Below, in pieces: positions 20,236 to 32,798 of a stretch of 60,000 nt of DNA (position 1 is its first letter; the number at the start of each line of letters is the position of its first letter). This stretch comes from Takakia lepidozioides. Lineage: Eukaryota > Streptophyta > Takakiopsida > Takakiales > Takakiaceae. Made by a program: the position numbers and the translations under genes. The DNA lies in the NCBI GenBank assembly GCA_030704615.1, contig CM060732.1:61921053-61981052 (forward strand), given 5' to 3'. Under the pieces are notes generated by a model. That model saw only the letters and a list, made by a program, of their open reading frames with translations, was not told where the DNA came from and made no database searches.

Positions 20236-20496
20236 CTCTTCATGTCTGTGGTGCTATTGCAAGGTGATTTCAATGCCCAAGTGGGCAAAGGGCTCCATCA
20301 GGACGATATCATTGGGTCTTATGGTGAGGACGAGCTGAATTCTAATGGCAGACGGTTAATTAACTGTCTGGAAGAGCTTCAGCTTTTGACCTTGAATAAC
20401 AAGACAAGAGGTGATATCTACTTCTGTCTCTCCCTCTCTCAGTTTAGACTGGAAGCAAGAGCCAGTAGGGAGTGTTGTGATTGGAGAATCAACTAG
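20236..20496 (+). pseudogene. LINE endonuclease fragment
   Basis: The frame reads MSVVLLQGDFNAQVGKG, then LNSNGRRLINCLEELQLLTL. GDFNA is the conserved catalytic box of the exonuclease-endonuclease-phosphatase domain in non-LTR retrotransposons, and the NG..L..... LNT-like helix follows. Only this block remains; the RT domain is not seen behind it. Confidence 0.75.
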
Positions 20497-23040
20497 TATT
20501 AATACGCTGCTGCATATTGTTGATAAACTCCACTCACATGTAAAATATCTTGCACAGGTCTTTTAACACACAGCTGTGGACTGCCAGCCACAATTACAGG
20601 CTGGCTCTACTATACCACATGTTTAGCATCCTCACAGACTTGGAGCTGCTGAAGTCTTCATTACTTTCAAGATAACACAGTTTCACCACCTTCTTGCACA
20701 AAAATTGATCAAATTAAGATAGCAAGAAGAGAAAGGCAGACCTTGCCAGGTGTCGAAGGAAAATTGTCCTGCATGGACGGAGACATTTTCAACAAGGGAC
20801 TCTGTAAAGTCTTGGTGGGAGAGTCGAGGTACATCCCCGGAGAACCACAACCCCTCTTTGCGTGTGACGGGTTCCTCCCCTTTCTTGCCTGGTCTACCAC
20901 CCAGCAGTGGATCTCAACCCGGTCTTCCAGACTTTCTCCTCGTTATTTCCTGCATGCCACAGCCGAACCCAAGGAAATTTAGCATCATTTTGGCACATTG
21001 AATCTAACTCACAACCCTGCAATATTGATCTAAAAGAAGATCCAGACACCCAAATGACAGGAGAGGATAGACCCACATACATAAATAAGGTCTAAATATG
21101 TTATGTAAACAATCAAAGTCAAACACAATAAACATGTTTCTCACTGGACATCTAGCAATGTGATTTCTTTGCTATGCCCCGTCTGTCTAACACCAATTTA
21201 GGTGAGGAAAATGTTATGCCAAATAGTCATCATGTATTCAAAGGTGCCATTACATGGATATGATTGCTATGGAGGTACACTCGTAAATATTCTCCTGAAG
21301 CTTTAACTTTTTCAGTTCCTGATGGGTGAAGTGCTATGTCTCTCCACATCCATTCATGCTCACACTGTCTCTTTACCAGCAGATATTGGTCACTGCTAAA
21401 CCATCAGTTGTGGCAGCAAGAACCTTGTATTTCATGTCACAAGTAGGAACAGGGCATAGTGGTCCAGAGAGAAACATGAGATGGGGATCTTGGGAGTGAC
21501 ATGTGCAAAGGACATCCAAAGCATAAGCTTACCCAAGCTTCACTTCTACTTGGACAATTCTCATACTTGTCAAGATCGCCATGGACTCTCAGCTGGGCTT
21601 TGGACCCTCTCAAGGCCAATTCAGGAAGTATGCCTCCGGCAGGCAAACAGAATATGTCACCTTAAGAGGATAGCAGATACTGTCAGCTATTCAGAGACCT
21701 CTATCCTAGTCAAGGTCCGAGCAATTGTTTAGACTAGAAGGATCAACCTTCCTTAAATTCGGGCAACTACTTGCCCAATAAGGAAGTGGTGGAGAAAAAG
21801 CAGAATGTTAACAGCCGGACATGGAGCTCAAAATTGAGATCAACAGTGTTGACGTTGAGATTCGAAAGGAGACAAAACAGGCAGACCATAGGACACACCC
21901 CCAAATCTGAGTAGAGATAGACATCGAAAAGACAAACCTGGAGCTAGACATGGGCATTGAGTGAAGGTGATGTCAAACAATGTCATCGGTAGCCACTTGT
22001 ACACTCAGCAATCTTCATTGTAGCCTCCACACGTAATCACCAACTCTATTACCACCTACAGGAAGGATAACACAACCGATTAGTGGGTAATTAAGCTGGG
22101 TTGAGCCAGGTGCATGCATGGAGAAAAAAAAAGGGTGCCCAAGAATTTAATCACAGAAGCTCTCCACTGCCCTACACAGTCCGCAACAGTCTGCTGCATG
22201 TTCTCATGAAAGATTCCTGGGCATTAGTAGGTACAACCGCAATTCCTGCAGTCGCAAAGCATTCACACTGCCTTCGAGCATGACCAATGTTGTACGAAGA
22301 GTAACCACAAGAAATGCTAAGGTTCCGCATATTCTCAAAGAAAATAGTAGGTAGTAATCGCCTGCATTATCCCACCCAGTTGACAAGGGACCATTAAATT
22401 AACTGCCGCAGTCTCCATCCGAGAGCTCTCATTTCTCTGAGAACTGCCAGATGATTGGCGTTCCCAAACCGTGAGTTCCAACGGGCCAGTTCTAACACCG
22501 AGACTCTATTATCGCTGGAAAGCGCTACATGCAAGCAGAGAGTACAATAAGTTTCAGTTCCTTGGCCAGGCCTTGTTCTGGCAACTGCAGCACCACAAGA
22601 CATGTGTAAAAGAAGTAATCCTTCACAACTCACAAATCACAAATGAAGTTAGGGTTCCGTAAATTGTATACATCAAAGATCTAGTCTACTGCAGTTGTGA
22701 GGGCTAAGATGCTTAGATGAACTCACCTCCAACGTTGCTGCATACACAGAACCCAGTTCATCACCACCAACATGCACCAGTTGAGTATGCTTAGGCCATG
22801 GAAAGGTGCCACTATTCCGCAAACGCCAAATCTTGGTAAAATGCGATCATACTTCACAATGGTTGCAGGAAGCTCAAAGATCTTATGGGATAAGAGGAAA
22901 AAAGAAACAAGAAAGAGAGGGGGTCACAAAGCTCATGGCCTGCTAAGACCATGCTGACACGGAAGGGGTGCGGGGGAGGAGGGAAAAAGAGAGCCTGCGG
23001 GAGACAGATCGCGGGGAGAAAAGAAAAAAAAGAAAAGCAA
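20497..23040. other. no recognisable gene
   Basis: Short open frames are present on both strands, but none shows a domain, conserved motif or splice-consistent continuation. A purine-rich A/G run is found at 22975-23038. Confidence 0.5.
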
Positions 23041-23044
23041 AACA

Positions 23045-23112
23045 ACATTGCATCGCGATTTGATCCCGCGGTGCGTCACGACACATTCTACGCCCTTACC
23101 ACTAGACTACTC
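23045..23112 (-). other. tRNA-like segment (SINE head or tRNA pseudogene)
   Basis: On the minus strand an A-box-like TAGTCTAGTGGTAAGGGC is followed about 35 bases later by CGCGGGATCAAATCGCG, which folds as a five-pair T-arm stem with a seven-base loop and matches the B box. The flanks do not pair as an acceptor stem, so it is not a functional tRNA. A pol III promoter of a SINE is the likely origin. Confidence 0.55.
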
Positions 23113-23230
23113 CTAAAATTCTATAACCCCCTCCTGTAAGATTATATTTAAGGTGATATAAACCCCCCTCTATATGTATAATGTTGTACATGGAGGGGTT
23201 TAAAATACCCCCTCCTGTGCACGCACGTGG
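23113..23230. repeat. second set of CCCCTCCTGTA motifs
   Basis: Copies such as TATAACCCCCTCCTGTAAG, TATAAACCCCCCTCTATATG and AATACCCCCTCCTGTGC occur, with one in inverse orientation (TGGAGGGGTTTAAA). They resemble those at 15015-15200 and may be ends of the same repeat family. Confidence 0.5.
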
Positions 23231-23419
23231 CGGGTACATATTGGTAGGAGTGCACCCCCCAGGGTACAAAACCACTCTCATGGAAGGCAGGGTCCTCGTC
23301 CGCGGATGCGGCATTGAACGTGAGATACATATCCACAAACGCACAGGTACAACAACTCGACGCGCCCAAATAGGGAGGGTATAGTACAATTCGGAGGGTT
23401 AGAATTGTTGGGGATCAAT

Positions 23420-23990
23420 TCATTCCTCCGTCTTGGGAGCTAGCAGGGAAAACGCCCAGGGAAACAAATGCTGAGCTTGCCAAAGTCCAACATAACAATG
23501 AGGCGTTGGCTGTAAAGTTCCATCATTTCGGCATCATAAAGTATTTTGCGTTGCATCCACGTCGAAATGAAGGTTACACACATTTGTGGAATGGGAGGAC
23601 CATACGATCATGGTTGAGTATTGACAGGAAATGGGGGGGAATGATCGGATAACAGGGAGTTAATGGAACGACGGGGGACGGAGCAGAAAATGCAGGAGGT
23701 CAACCGACTGGTTCGATTCCGACAAAATCGCACCCAATTGGCATGGGCGCTTTTGCACATCATGCTCAACGTCCATAATCACCACATCTTGCACAACGAC
23801 ATGTCCCCCGACAACATCTTGTTGCATTTTTCACAAGGGTCTGAAGATGTGTACATCGGGGTATGCGATTGGGGGATGGCCTCCACCCAAAAACCACGTT
23901 GTACATTTTCGAGAGCAGCGACAAGATGATAAAGACTCTCGCACATAGATGGTGGATTGCACCTGAAATTGCAATTGTTCATAATGTAGC
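23420..23990 (+). pseudogene. protein kinase domain fragment
   Basis: The part before 23640 reads HHFGIIKYFALHPRRNEGYT and LWNGRTIRSWL, which resembles the N-lobe to hinge of a kinase. The next frame (23663-23929) has the catalytic loop HILHNDMSPDNILLHF (H-x-D-x4-N) and, in place of DFG, DWG in YIGVCDWGMA. After a frame change near 23900 the activation end RWWIAPEIAIV (APE box) appears. The domain then runs into satellite repeats at about 23995. Without its C-lobe and with frame breaks it is a pseudogene. Confidence 0.65.
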
Positions 23991-24005
23991 CAACAACCAG
24001 TCAGA

Positions 24006-26037
24006 TGGCACAAAATCATCTGGATGACCAACCATCCGTTGAGCCATCGAAAGAATTTCGATTTATCTGATATTAGTCTGGGACCTCTAAGAAGGTGTCT
24101 CAAACGTACTGGCAAAGTTTGGAAGCAAACAAAAATGATTTGGATGGACAACCATCCGTTCACCTGTTGAATGTATTCCGATGGATCTGCTATTGCTTTC
24201 GGACCTGTTGGACTGTGTTTCGCGTGCTCACGATTTTTTTTTCATTCAGTTTTTGAATGGGGCGTGTAATGTAGCCATATGCAACGTGCGTGCCAAATTT
24301 GGGAACGAACATAATTCATTTGGACCCAAAACCACAGTTTCTTCCCTGTTTTGCACTCCAAACTTGATTTGTGTTCAACTTCATGCACTCTTTATAGAGA
24401 GTTCTGCAATAGTGAGCGAAGAGAACACTTTTTTTTGGGGCATTTTTTATTGGTTCAAATTTTGGCGGGGGAGTAGTGGTGGGATGCTGGAAGCCGCAGA
24501 ACAAAATTGAGCCAAAAACAAAATCGATACGTGCCAGAAACCCCCAGTGAAAGGCAGTGCAAACCTATTTATTGGCTTAAAATTAATTTAAATTCAATTA
24601 CATTATGGAATGGCTGGTGTCGAGGGGGAGGCAAATGATTTATTCGTTGTTGTGTCTCGCACATGTGTCGCACATATGTTCAAGCACATGCGGGCAAAAG
24701 AGGGGCTTCAACCACATCCGTTCAATGGGTGCAATAGCTGTGCACGCATTGCAGGATTTTTTTTTCGCAATGAACAAAAACCAAATGACAACTGAACGCC
24801 TCATTGGCCCATCGAATGAATTTTGATTGATCTCATATTATACAGGGACCTATCAGAGGGTACATTGAACACACTGGCCAAGTCTCAAAACGAACGAAAA
24901 TCATTTGGATGGGCAACCATCCGTTGGCCCATTGAACGAATTTCGATTGATTTCATATTACTTTGGGGCCTCTTCCATGGCACATTGAACATACTGGCCA
25001 AGTCTCAAAGCGAACCAAAATCATCTGGATGGCCAACCATCCGTTGAGCCATCGAATGAATTTCGATTGATATGATATTAGTCTTGAACCTCTGAGAGGG
25101 TGTCTCGAACGTACTGGCAAAGTTTGGAAGCAAAAAAAAATGATTTGGATGGACAACCATCCGTTCACCCGTTGAATGTATTCCGCCGGATCTGCTATTG
25201 CTTTGGGACTTATTGGACTGTGTTTCGCGTGCTCACGATTTTTTTTCATTCGGTTTTTGAATGGGGCGTGTAATGTAGTCATATGCAACGTGCGTGCCAA
25301 ATTTGGGAACGAACATAATTCATTTGGACCCAAAACCACAGTTTATTTCCTGTTTTGCACTCCAAACTTGATTTGTGTTCAACTTCATGCACTCTTCATA
25401 GAGAGTTATGCAATAGTGAGCGAAAGATAACACTTTTTTTGGGGGGCATTTTTGATTGGTCCAAATTTTGGCGGGGAAGTAGTGGTGGGATGTTGGAAGC
25501 CGCAGAACAAAATTGAGCCAAAAACAAAATCGATACGTGCCAGAAACCCCCAATGAAAGGCAGTGCAAACCTATTTATTGGCTTAAAATTAATTTAAATT
25601 CAATTACATTATGGAATGGCTTGGTGTCGATGGGGAGGCAAATGATTTATTCGTCTGTTGTGTCTCCGCACATGTGTCGTACACATGTTCAAGCACATGC
25701 GGGCAAAAGAGGGGCTTCAACCACATCCGTTCAATGGGTGCATTAGCCGTGCACGCATTGTAGGATTTTTTTTCCGCAATGAACAAAAACCAGATGACAA
25801 CTGAACGCCTCATTGGCCCATCGAACGAATTTCGATTGATCTCATGTTGCACTGGGACCTATCAGAGGGTACATTGAACACACTGGCCAAGTCTCAAAGC
25901 GAACGAAAATCATTTGGATGGGCAACCATCCGTTGGCCCATTGAACGAATTTCGATTGATCTCATATTACTCTAGGGCCTCTTCCATGGTACATTGAAGA
26001 TATTGGACAAGTCTTAAAGCGAACCAAAATCATTTGG
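24006..26037. repeat. tandem duplication of a 1-kb unit with internal 108-bp subrepeats
   Basis: Unit A (24006-25010) and unit B (25011-26037) align along their whole length with a period of about 1005-1009 bases. Examples are ATTTGGATGGACAACCATCC at 24138 and 25143, and AACTGAACGCCTCATTGGCC at 24790 and 25799. Within a unit, a subrepeat containing ACCATCCGTT, GAATTTCGATTGAT and TACTGGCCAAGTCTCAAAGC recurs about every 108 bases. At 26037 the sequence jumps to a point in the middle of the unit (GGAGGCAAATGATTTATGCG), which looks like a partial third copy with a deletion. Confidence 0.9.
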
Positions 26038-26124
26038 AGGCAAATGATTTATGCGTCTGTTCATTTATTTGTGATTTAATCGTTAATGGTGAAAATGATA
26101 AACAAAAGGTTCATTGATAAAAAA

Positions 26125-26480
26125 AAAATTGAATGATTTGAAATTTTGCCAGTATGTTCTACATGCCTCTTACATGGACCGGAGAAGTATGAGATCAATA
26201 AAAAATGGTTCATAGGAGGAACCAATGGTTATTTGATGTGCCGATTTCTGAATGCTTTCAAACTTTGCCATTGCATTATACATACCCTCTTAAAGGTATC
26301 AGACAAGTATGAGTTCGATTTAAAATATTGCAATGGGTGAACCAATGGTATCTTCATTCAGCAATTTTTGATTGTTTTGAAACTTTGCCAGTATATTGTA
26401 CATGCCGTCAAACAGGTATGGAACAAGTATGAGGTCATTCAAAAATGGTTCAAAGGATGAACTTCGTATTTCCAAAAATT
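26125..26480. repeat. three degenerate 125-bp units, inverted relatives of the 108-bp subrepeats
   Basis: Each unit has AAACTTTGCCAGTATATTGT, then ACATGCC, then ACAAGTATGAG and AAAAATGGTTCA. The reverse complement of the first part (GAACATACTGGCAAA) matches the CATTGAACATACTGGCCAAG element of the 24-26 kb units, so the two blocks point in opposite directions. Confidence 0.65.
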
Positions 26481-27625
26481 ACGTAGACTATACAGTGGGT
26501 TGCACATTTAAGTTTTTGCAACCTGAGACCTTTGGCCTACTCCCTACGTTTCTAGCCTTTCTAGTCATCTTCATCTAGATTTATTTCTTGTACTGTCTCT
26601 ATTTGCCTTCATGTTGCGGTTCTACAACCTATGTGATCTATAATATAAATGATCTCAACTTTAATTTTTGAATAATATATTTAAGATTATATAATAATAA
26701 TTTAATTAATAAAAATTATGTATTGATTAAATTTTAAAAAATGTCAACAATAATATTCCTCAAAAATATAGTTGAGGTACTATATTTAATAAAATAAAAA
26801 GATCTAAATATAATTTTGGAGTATAAATGGTACAACTGATGTAGATCAACACTAAGACATCATTGTATTGGCATCTGGGTCTAAGGTTCAGTCCTATGTG
26901 GTGTCTTTGATTGTGGCTGTACTTGTTTACGTTTTATGGCCTTGAAAATGGACTTATTTCTCCCAAGCAAAGCCTAGTTTCTGACATGATGTGCAAGTGT
27001 GGTCTTAGGCTCAAATCAACCAATTCAGTTTGTACCAGTGTTGGGCCGGGTATGGATGGTGATCTCCAGTATCAAGTATCAACAAAGTTATCATCCCAAA
27101 GGTCAAAGAACCTAATCAGCGGGTCCCACTGAGGGAGACACCATGGCTGCGGGGTAGCAACTTTGAGATAAACCCCCCATATCCGCCACCCTGCATGGAT
27201 ATGTCTAGGCTCCTGATAGAAACTCGCATGGGGTTGTCTTCCCAAGGGCTCAAACCGAGTATGCATGCAGAGGGTCAAAGGGTGTAGGGAGGCATGTGAG
27301 CCCCTTGGCAGCAAATCCATACTCAATTTTCTTATTACTTCACAATTTTGTTTATTTATGGTACATGTGGTATTTATGGTATTTTTGCCATCTCAAAGAT
27401 ACAATTTTCATACATGTATGTCTTGTATGTGCATGCAAAAGTAATACTACTAGACCCTGATTGATAACCGGAGGTTCTTATTAAGTGTTTCGCATAGGTC
27501 CGCTTTGCTGCATTAGTAAGCCACTTCAATGTTGATAACCTATGGGAGTAGCCACAAGTTGAAGTGGCTTTCTCATCCTGGCTTTCCAGGTTGTGGTGTT
27601 GGATCTTCTAATTCATAATATGCCA
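26481..27625. other. AT-rich non-coding spacer with one GC-richer insert
   Basis: 26640-26830 is very AT-rich. 27060-27310 is GC-richer and, on the minus strand, includes GGTTTGAGCCC, a weak B-box match that might come from an old SINE. No gene is supported. Confidence 0.4.
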
Positions 27626-29266
27626 CTACAAGTTTTTCTCTCGCATATTCCTCAATACAAATTGGAAAGATGATAATTTGGACATAAGCTGGTGGACAGG
27701 TCGAATATCATCTCCACTAAAACGATGTGGCCTCGGATTTAAGATATGCATAGCCAATAATGGATGGACAAGTGCATATTCACTGTTTTGACTTACTGGC
27801 CGGACTTTGAACATAATACTCTCTGTGGAAGAAAACACCAATTTCTCCAACAATTTCATGTTACAAAAAAGATGTAATACGTGCCTTCCATACCCAATCA
27901 TGACCAAGAAACTGTCTCTCAAGTTTAATCACCACATTATCTCCAATTCTGTATTGTGTACCACCATGTAATAAAGGCGTTTTTGTCATCACCACCATGT
28001 CATCACAACTTTTTGATTATCCGTAATCCATTGTCCCTCCATTACCGTTCCAGAAATACTTGTGTTTCCTCTGACTTTCTTATCCATTTTGGTCATTTAC
28101 GCGCCACAAATATCCCTTTCTTGGCTATCATAGTCAAACAGGGATTATAAATCATACTTGTCATAGTTTGAATTAACTTCCACATCTCCTCACATCTATA
28201 CTTTGTAGGCAGTTCCCATTCTGCATTTGGATTCCAGAAATCTTACAATTTTCTCATTTTACTTCCATCCCAAAACTCATGTATACTTTCAGGTTGCCGT
28301 TCTATGTCACAATCTAACCAATGGTCTTTGTTCCTCCACATAGGAAGAAACTCCTGACAGAAACTTCTACTTTAACATAATTCACGAATCTGAGATGCAA
28401 ATAATAGATAATCAAAAGCTAAAAGAAATTTTCTTTAATTCTGACAGACTACACATTTTTGACAACATTGGGGACAATCTTGCTTCAGAATACTTTTTGT
28501 AGATGTACCATATCCACATTTCAAAACTTGTGATCCTTCATATAAATCCCTCACTAGATGGATGCATTAAATAAGGTACGTGAGGTTTCGATAAATATCA
28601 TGTGCACAATCTCCATCTATTTGGTTCAACCATTCCCCAGGATTTATGTATTCCACACAATTGCTTAAAAGAGCCTGGTACTTGTAAACCATCCAAATCC
28701 CCACTCCAATCTTGGGGAACTTGATATAAGAGTTGCCCTAATGATTGATCTCCATACTGACCAGTATGTTGAGATGAAATTCTGTCAAGCTTTGCCAAGG
28801 AGCCAAACAAACTTTTTAGTATAGAGTCTTGGAGTTCGATAGGACATATGTCCCATTCAGCTTGAATTTCAACCACTCGTAATAATATACTCTGGTTTAC
28901 AGACAATTGTTTTCCCTCTTCAGGAACAATACTATTCTCATAGGGAAGTGGATTTCCCAATGAATGGTGTTGTCATGAGGAGACTGCTCAGATTCAGAAA
29001 TATTATAATCAACCACATCTACAGATTGATTGAATGTAGAAACATTGGTAGCAACAAAAGTTCTGGGTGTAGTTGTAGATACTAGATACCCTGTTAAGAT
29101 CCAATGCCTTATGCGTATAGAAGGTGCTTCTTCCCACAATCTTTCCTAGTACAAACTTTACAGAAACATAGCATTTGTTTCCATTATCGGCCCTTTGTTC
29201 AGTTGCTTGTAATTCATTGTTTGAAACTGACATTGATGTCTCTTGGAGTAGTGCTCTGTTCTCCAT
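27626..29266 (-). other. row of short minus-strand frames, possible decayed transposon gene
   Basis: Short open frames on the minus strand (29266-29009, 29139-28897, 28960-28598, 27922-27626) encode hydrophilic, non-repetitive protein-like sequence, such as ILKSLFGSLAKLDRISSQHT and YALVHPLLAMHILNPRPHRF. They follow one another in different frames. I do not recognise a family. The row could be a broken transposase or an intron-rich gene. Confidence 0.25.
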
Positions 29267-30253
29267 TCGTCCATGGTCTGTATTATCCTCAGCTTCCTAT
29301 CTATGCTCTGTCAGAGGTATGGCCAATCCTTTTTGTACTTCATGATAATACTCAACAGTTCTAGTGTAAAATACTCTGCCCTCCTTTAAAGCTTTCATGT
29401 GATTGTAATATGACCTTGTAGGGATCATATCAAAACCAGCTAGCTTGTGAATACATTTGTATGTACATTCATATCTGATTTTTTTCTCTATTATTCCTAT
29501 ATAGTCACTAATCTATACAAGTTAGAGAATGATGGGACAACGAGCAAGCCTATTCGGTCTCCCCAGAATTTGACAGATCGGATATCAATTGGAGGCACAT
29601 CAGACCAGCATCGGCAGTGAGGCTACACTTCCACAGATAGATAATGTCATGCTTAATCCCTACTTTCCACCTTCCTTCCCTCCTTTCTGGATCTTCTTCT
29701 AATCTCCCTCTTCTATGAACTCTTCTCTCCCTCCCTGCTTATCTATCGCCATTCCGTCCCAGTTCCACGCTACGCTAGACACCTAGGGTTGCACCTGTCA
29801 CACTAAGCCGTTATGGCCTTCTCCTTCCGGATGGGAGTTCACTTCCATTAGGGTCCCCTCTTCAATATAAAGAGGGTGATGCCGATGATGCCTGTTGATG
29901 AATAGGAGTCTCTATCGCTAGCTTATTTTCTAGCTAGGTGAAGTTTGGTTCTTCGTTACATGAATTGTAGCTTCAGGTCACATATCTGCGAGAATTTTGG
30001 CATGGTCTCCATGCGAAAAGCCTTATGGCGGCCTTGGGGGCAAACAAAAGTTTTAATTTTTTTCCCTTCAATAATCTTCTCAATAAAGTCTTACCAGGGT
30101 CCTGCTCCCTTTCCTTTAAATTTAAAATAAAATAAAACAAAACAAAATAAAAATAATGGAAGAAAGAGGACTGAAACAAATCTCAGAATGGTGGAAGAAA
30201 GAAGATAGAAAGAAAAATCTCTGTGTAAGGCTAAACGGTGACAAAGCCTTTAA
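29267..30253. other. no recognisable gene
   Basis: A TATAAAGAGG stretch near 29868 and TG/CA-like sequences suggest an old LTR, but no second copy or flanking duplication was found. Confidence 0.4.
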
Positions 30254-31381
30254 CCCTTCAAGGACGAGGCGACCCGTATCGGGTCGGGTCGAAATTTCGA
30301 TTGGATGATAAATGCGCAGATCATGTCGGATGAAAACGATTCCTGAACGAAAAGTGTAGCCCATAAATATTTACGGCCCCCTGTGTTGATCGCACCCTAA
30401 AAAATCTAATCCCCCGCCGTCAGGATTTTTTGGAATCTGGAGGGGTACCCGAAATCCTGTGGTTTTGGGCCCGTCAGCAGGTTGACTGGCAGACGTGGCA
30501 GGCAGGATTGGGGAGGGTGGGCGTTTGCCGGCAGCGGGTGACAGCGGGGGGCTGCATGTCCGCCCGTGCGGACAGCGGCGGACCCCCGGCACGCGCGAAA
30601 CGCCTGGCACGTGGCCCAATCAGGTGGCAGGTGGCGGGGGCGGGAGATTCTCACCCGCGTAAGGGTTTAGGTGCGTGGCCCAATCAGGTGGCCGTTGGCA
30701 GGTCATGGAGGGAGAGCGCTGAAACGCAGGGTGGAGGGCCCCGTGACTTCCTTGGTTTGTGATGACGTGGCCGGATTTTTGGCCGGAAATATCCACCGGC
30801 TCCGGCAATTCTTTGCCGGAGCTGGGATTCAAGTAGGGATTCGGTTTTTTGGCAATCTTAGCCTACAAACAGCTTAGAATGTGGAATTTTTTTTCCAGGG
30901 TAACTCGGTAGGTAGGCAAACAACAACATGACCAGAGGAATTTGGATTCCCTCACAAATTGCCCCACATTTGGGGGTATGTGTTTTTCCCATGAGAGACA
31001 TTGGCATTTTGACCCCCCTGTTTTTCCATACAAAGCAACCATTATGCATTTTTGGAATTTGGCTCTGGAATTTTGGGAGGCTTTGCTGTGGGTGCCATAT
31101 AATCTGAATCTGGGTAGGCTGTATCAATGAAAAATAAAAAAGGTTGGCAATCTGCTTGGTCAAACCAAATTTTCATGTTGAAAATATATCTAACAAAAAA
31201 CAAAAAGCCTAGAACTTTTGTTATAATCTTCCACTTTAGACGGTCAATTCTCCTGAAATTTTTACTTCAGGTGCATGAAGTAGGTAGGATGACTTTGGAA
31301 CGGTTCATCCCCTCGGATGTTTGTCCAATGGGAGATACACCCTCATCCGTGAGGGTATGTCTGGTTTTAGACGGTGAAGGG
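30254..31381. mobile_element. piggyBac-like non-autonomous element (TTAA-flanked, 1128 bp)
   Basis: The block is flanked on both sides by TTAA (30250-30253 and 31382-31385), the target duplication of piggyBac transposons. It begins CCCTTCA and ends TGAAGGG, so the terminal inverted repeat is seven perfect bases starting with CCC. Just inside each end is a palindrome: CGACCCGTATCGGGTCG on the left (about 30271-30287) and ACCCTCATCCGTGAGGGT on the right (about 31338-31355). Inverted motifs near the tips are common in this superfamily. No transposase frame is present inside, so it would need one supplied from elsewhere. The interior has a GC-rich part (30480-30830) with a 19-base direct repeat (30610-30628 and 30674-30692). 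Confidence 0.75.
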
Positions 31382-31385
31382 TTAA

Positions 31386-32790
31386 TATAAATTTAATTAC
31401 ATTTAAACCTTAAATTATTTTATTTAAAACATAACTAATAAGGATAATAATAAAACTGATTAGAACCGAGTTAAATATATGTAATATTAGGTTTTTTCTT
31501 ACTTATGTACTTTTTATTGAAAGCTCAAACTAAAGTTTTGAGGTACCTCATAAAGTTACAGTTGCAGATATATTGATAAAGGGGAAAAATAAAATTTCAA
31601 AAGATGTTATGTATAAAAACATACACAGTGGGTAAAGAGTAAGCCCAGAAAAAACTGGTTGTAGCTGAGATTCAAATTCAAATAATTACTGATACAACTA
31701 AGGGCACCATAGGTACAGAACAAAAAAAGGTTTCTCAATGTATGTGTTGAAATATCTAAAACTTCTCTACTATGGCCTGTGAAGGTCCAGATTCCTCATA
31801 TGTCTTTATTCCCCTCAATAGATGACACAGGTTAGGATGAGGCCCACTGTTACAGTTGGATAGACCTTTGAATAGTTAGTAAACTTGTCTTGGGCTTACC
31901 TTGGCTGGAAATATGGGTGACCAGACAGAAACTGCCATCTGCCTAACATGCTTAGCATTAGGTTTTCTATTTAAACCTGGGGTTTGAGACTCTGGGGCGT
32001 GTGTTTTGGAGTGTTCAACTTTGTGTACGGTGGTGTGGATGAATGCAGCAGGAGTCCTGGTGATGTGGGTTGGCAGGCAGATTCATCCCTGTGGAGCATC
32101 CAAAGTCCTCTACAACAGCCTTGCATGCTTGGCTATACGCCCTAACAATAGCTGTCACTGGAATCATTAGTTAGCAGGAAATTGGCTGGCCCCTAAGTTT
32201 TTTTTTTAAAAAAATAAAATAAAATTTCTTAAACAGGGGGATGGAAGCCCTGGTTAATTTATTAAAGGAAGTCTGGGGGAAAAAATAACCTCAGGAGGCA
32301 AGCTGTCCCGACCATGATGCCCATATTATCATCAAGGATTCCTGTATGTAACGTGTGTAGTTTGTACACATTTGTTGCTGCAGTTTTTGTAATGCAGTTT
32401 TTAGTGTTGTGCTTGTGAGTGGCTCTTGTTAACTTTGTACAGTCAACTCATTTGGGTCTTTTATAAATTTCCTGTATGATATGCACGGCTTAAGGCAGCG
32501 ACGCTTTAGAGAAACAAGTCTATGTATGTAAGGAGAGGGCCCTTGAGAGGGCCGCCTCATTTCCTGTTGCAAGAGGAGGGGGGGAGGGCAAGAGATCGTG
32601 AAGGAGAGAAGAGTGGGGCGAAAGGCTCATACAAGTGGTAGAGAGACCTGAAAAATAGGAAAGCTACCTACCTCAAGAGATGGAATGGATTACTCAAGAA
32701 AGCCATGCAATTGTCAGGACTCGGCGATGTGGATTAAGCGGTCATCCTCTTGACCTGCAATACCTCTCGACCGCCTAATCAACATTGACC
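31386..32790. other. no recognisable gene
   Basis: AT-rich sequence with poly-A and poly-T runs near 32200 and no supported coding frame. Confidence 0.5.
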
Positions 32791-32798
32791 ATACTGCT

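Noticed and set aside
23045-23112. Functional tRNA gene on the minus strand
   Set aside because: The T-arm folds, but the acceptor ends do not pair and the anticodon arm is poor.
29520-29960. Possible copia-type solo LTR
   Set aside because: TATAAAG and pyrimidine-rich parts are suggestive, but no second copy, TG...CA pair with target duplication or internal domain was found.
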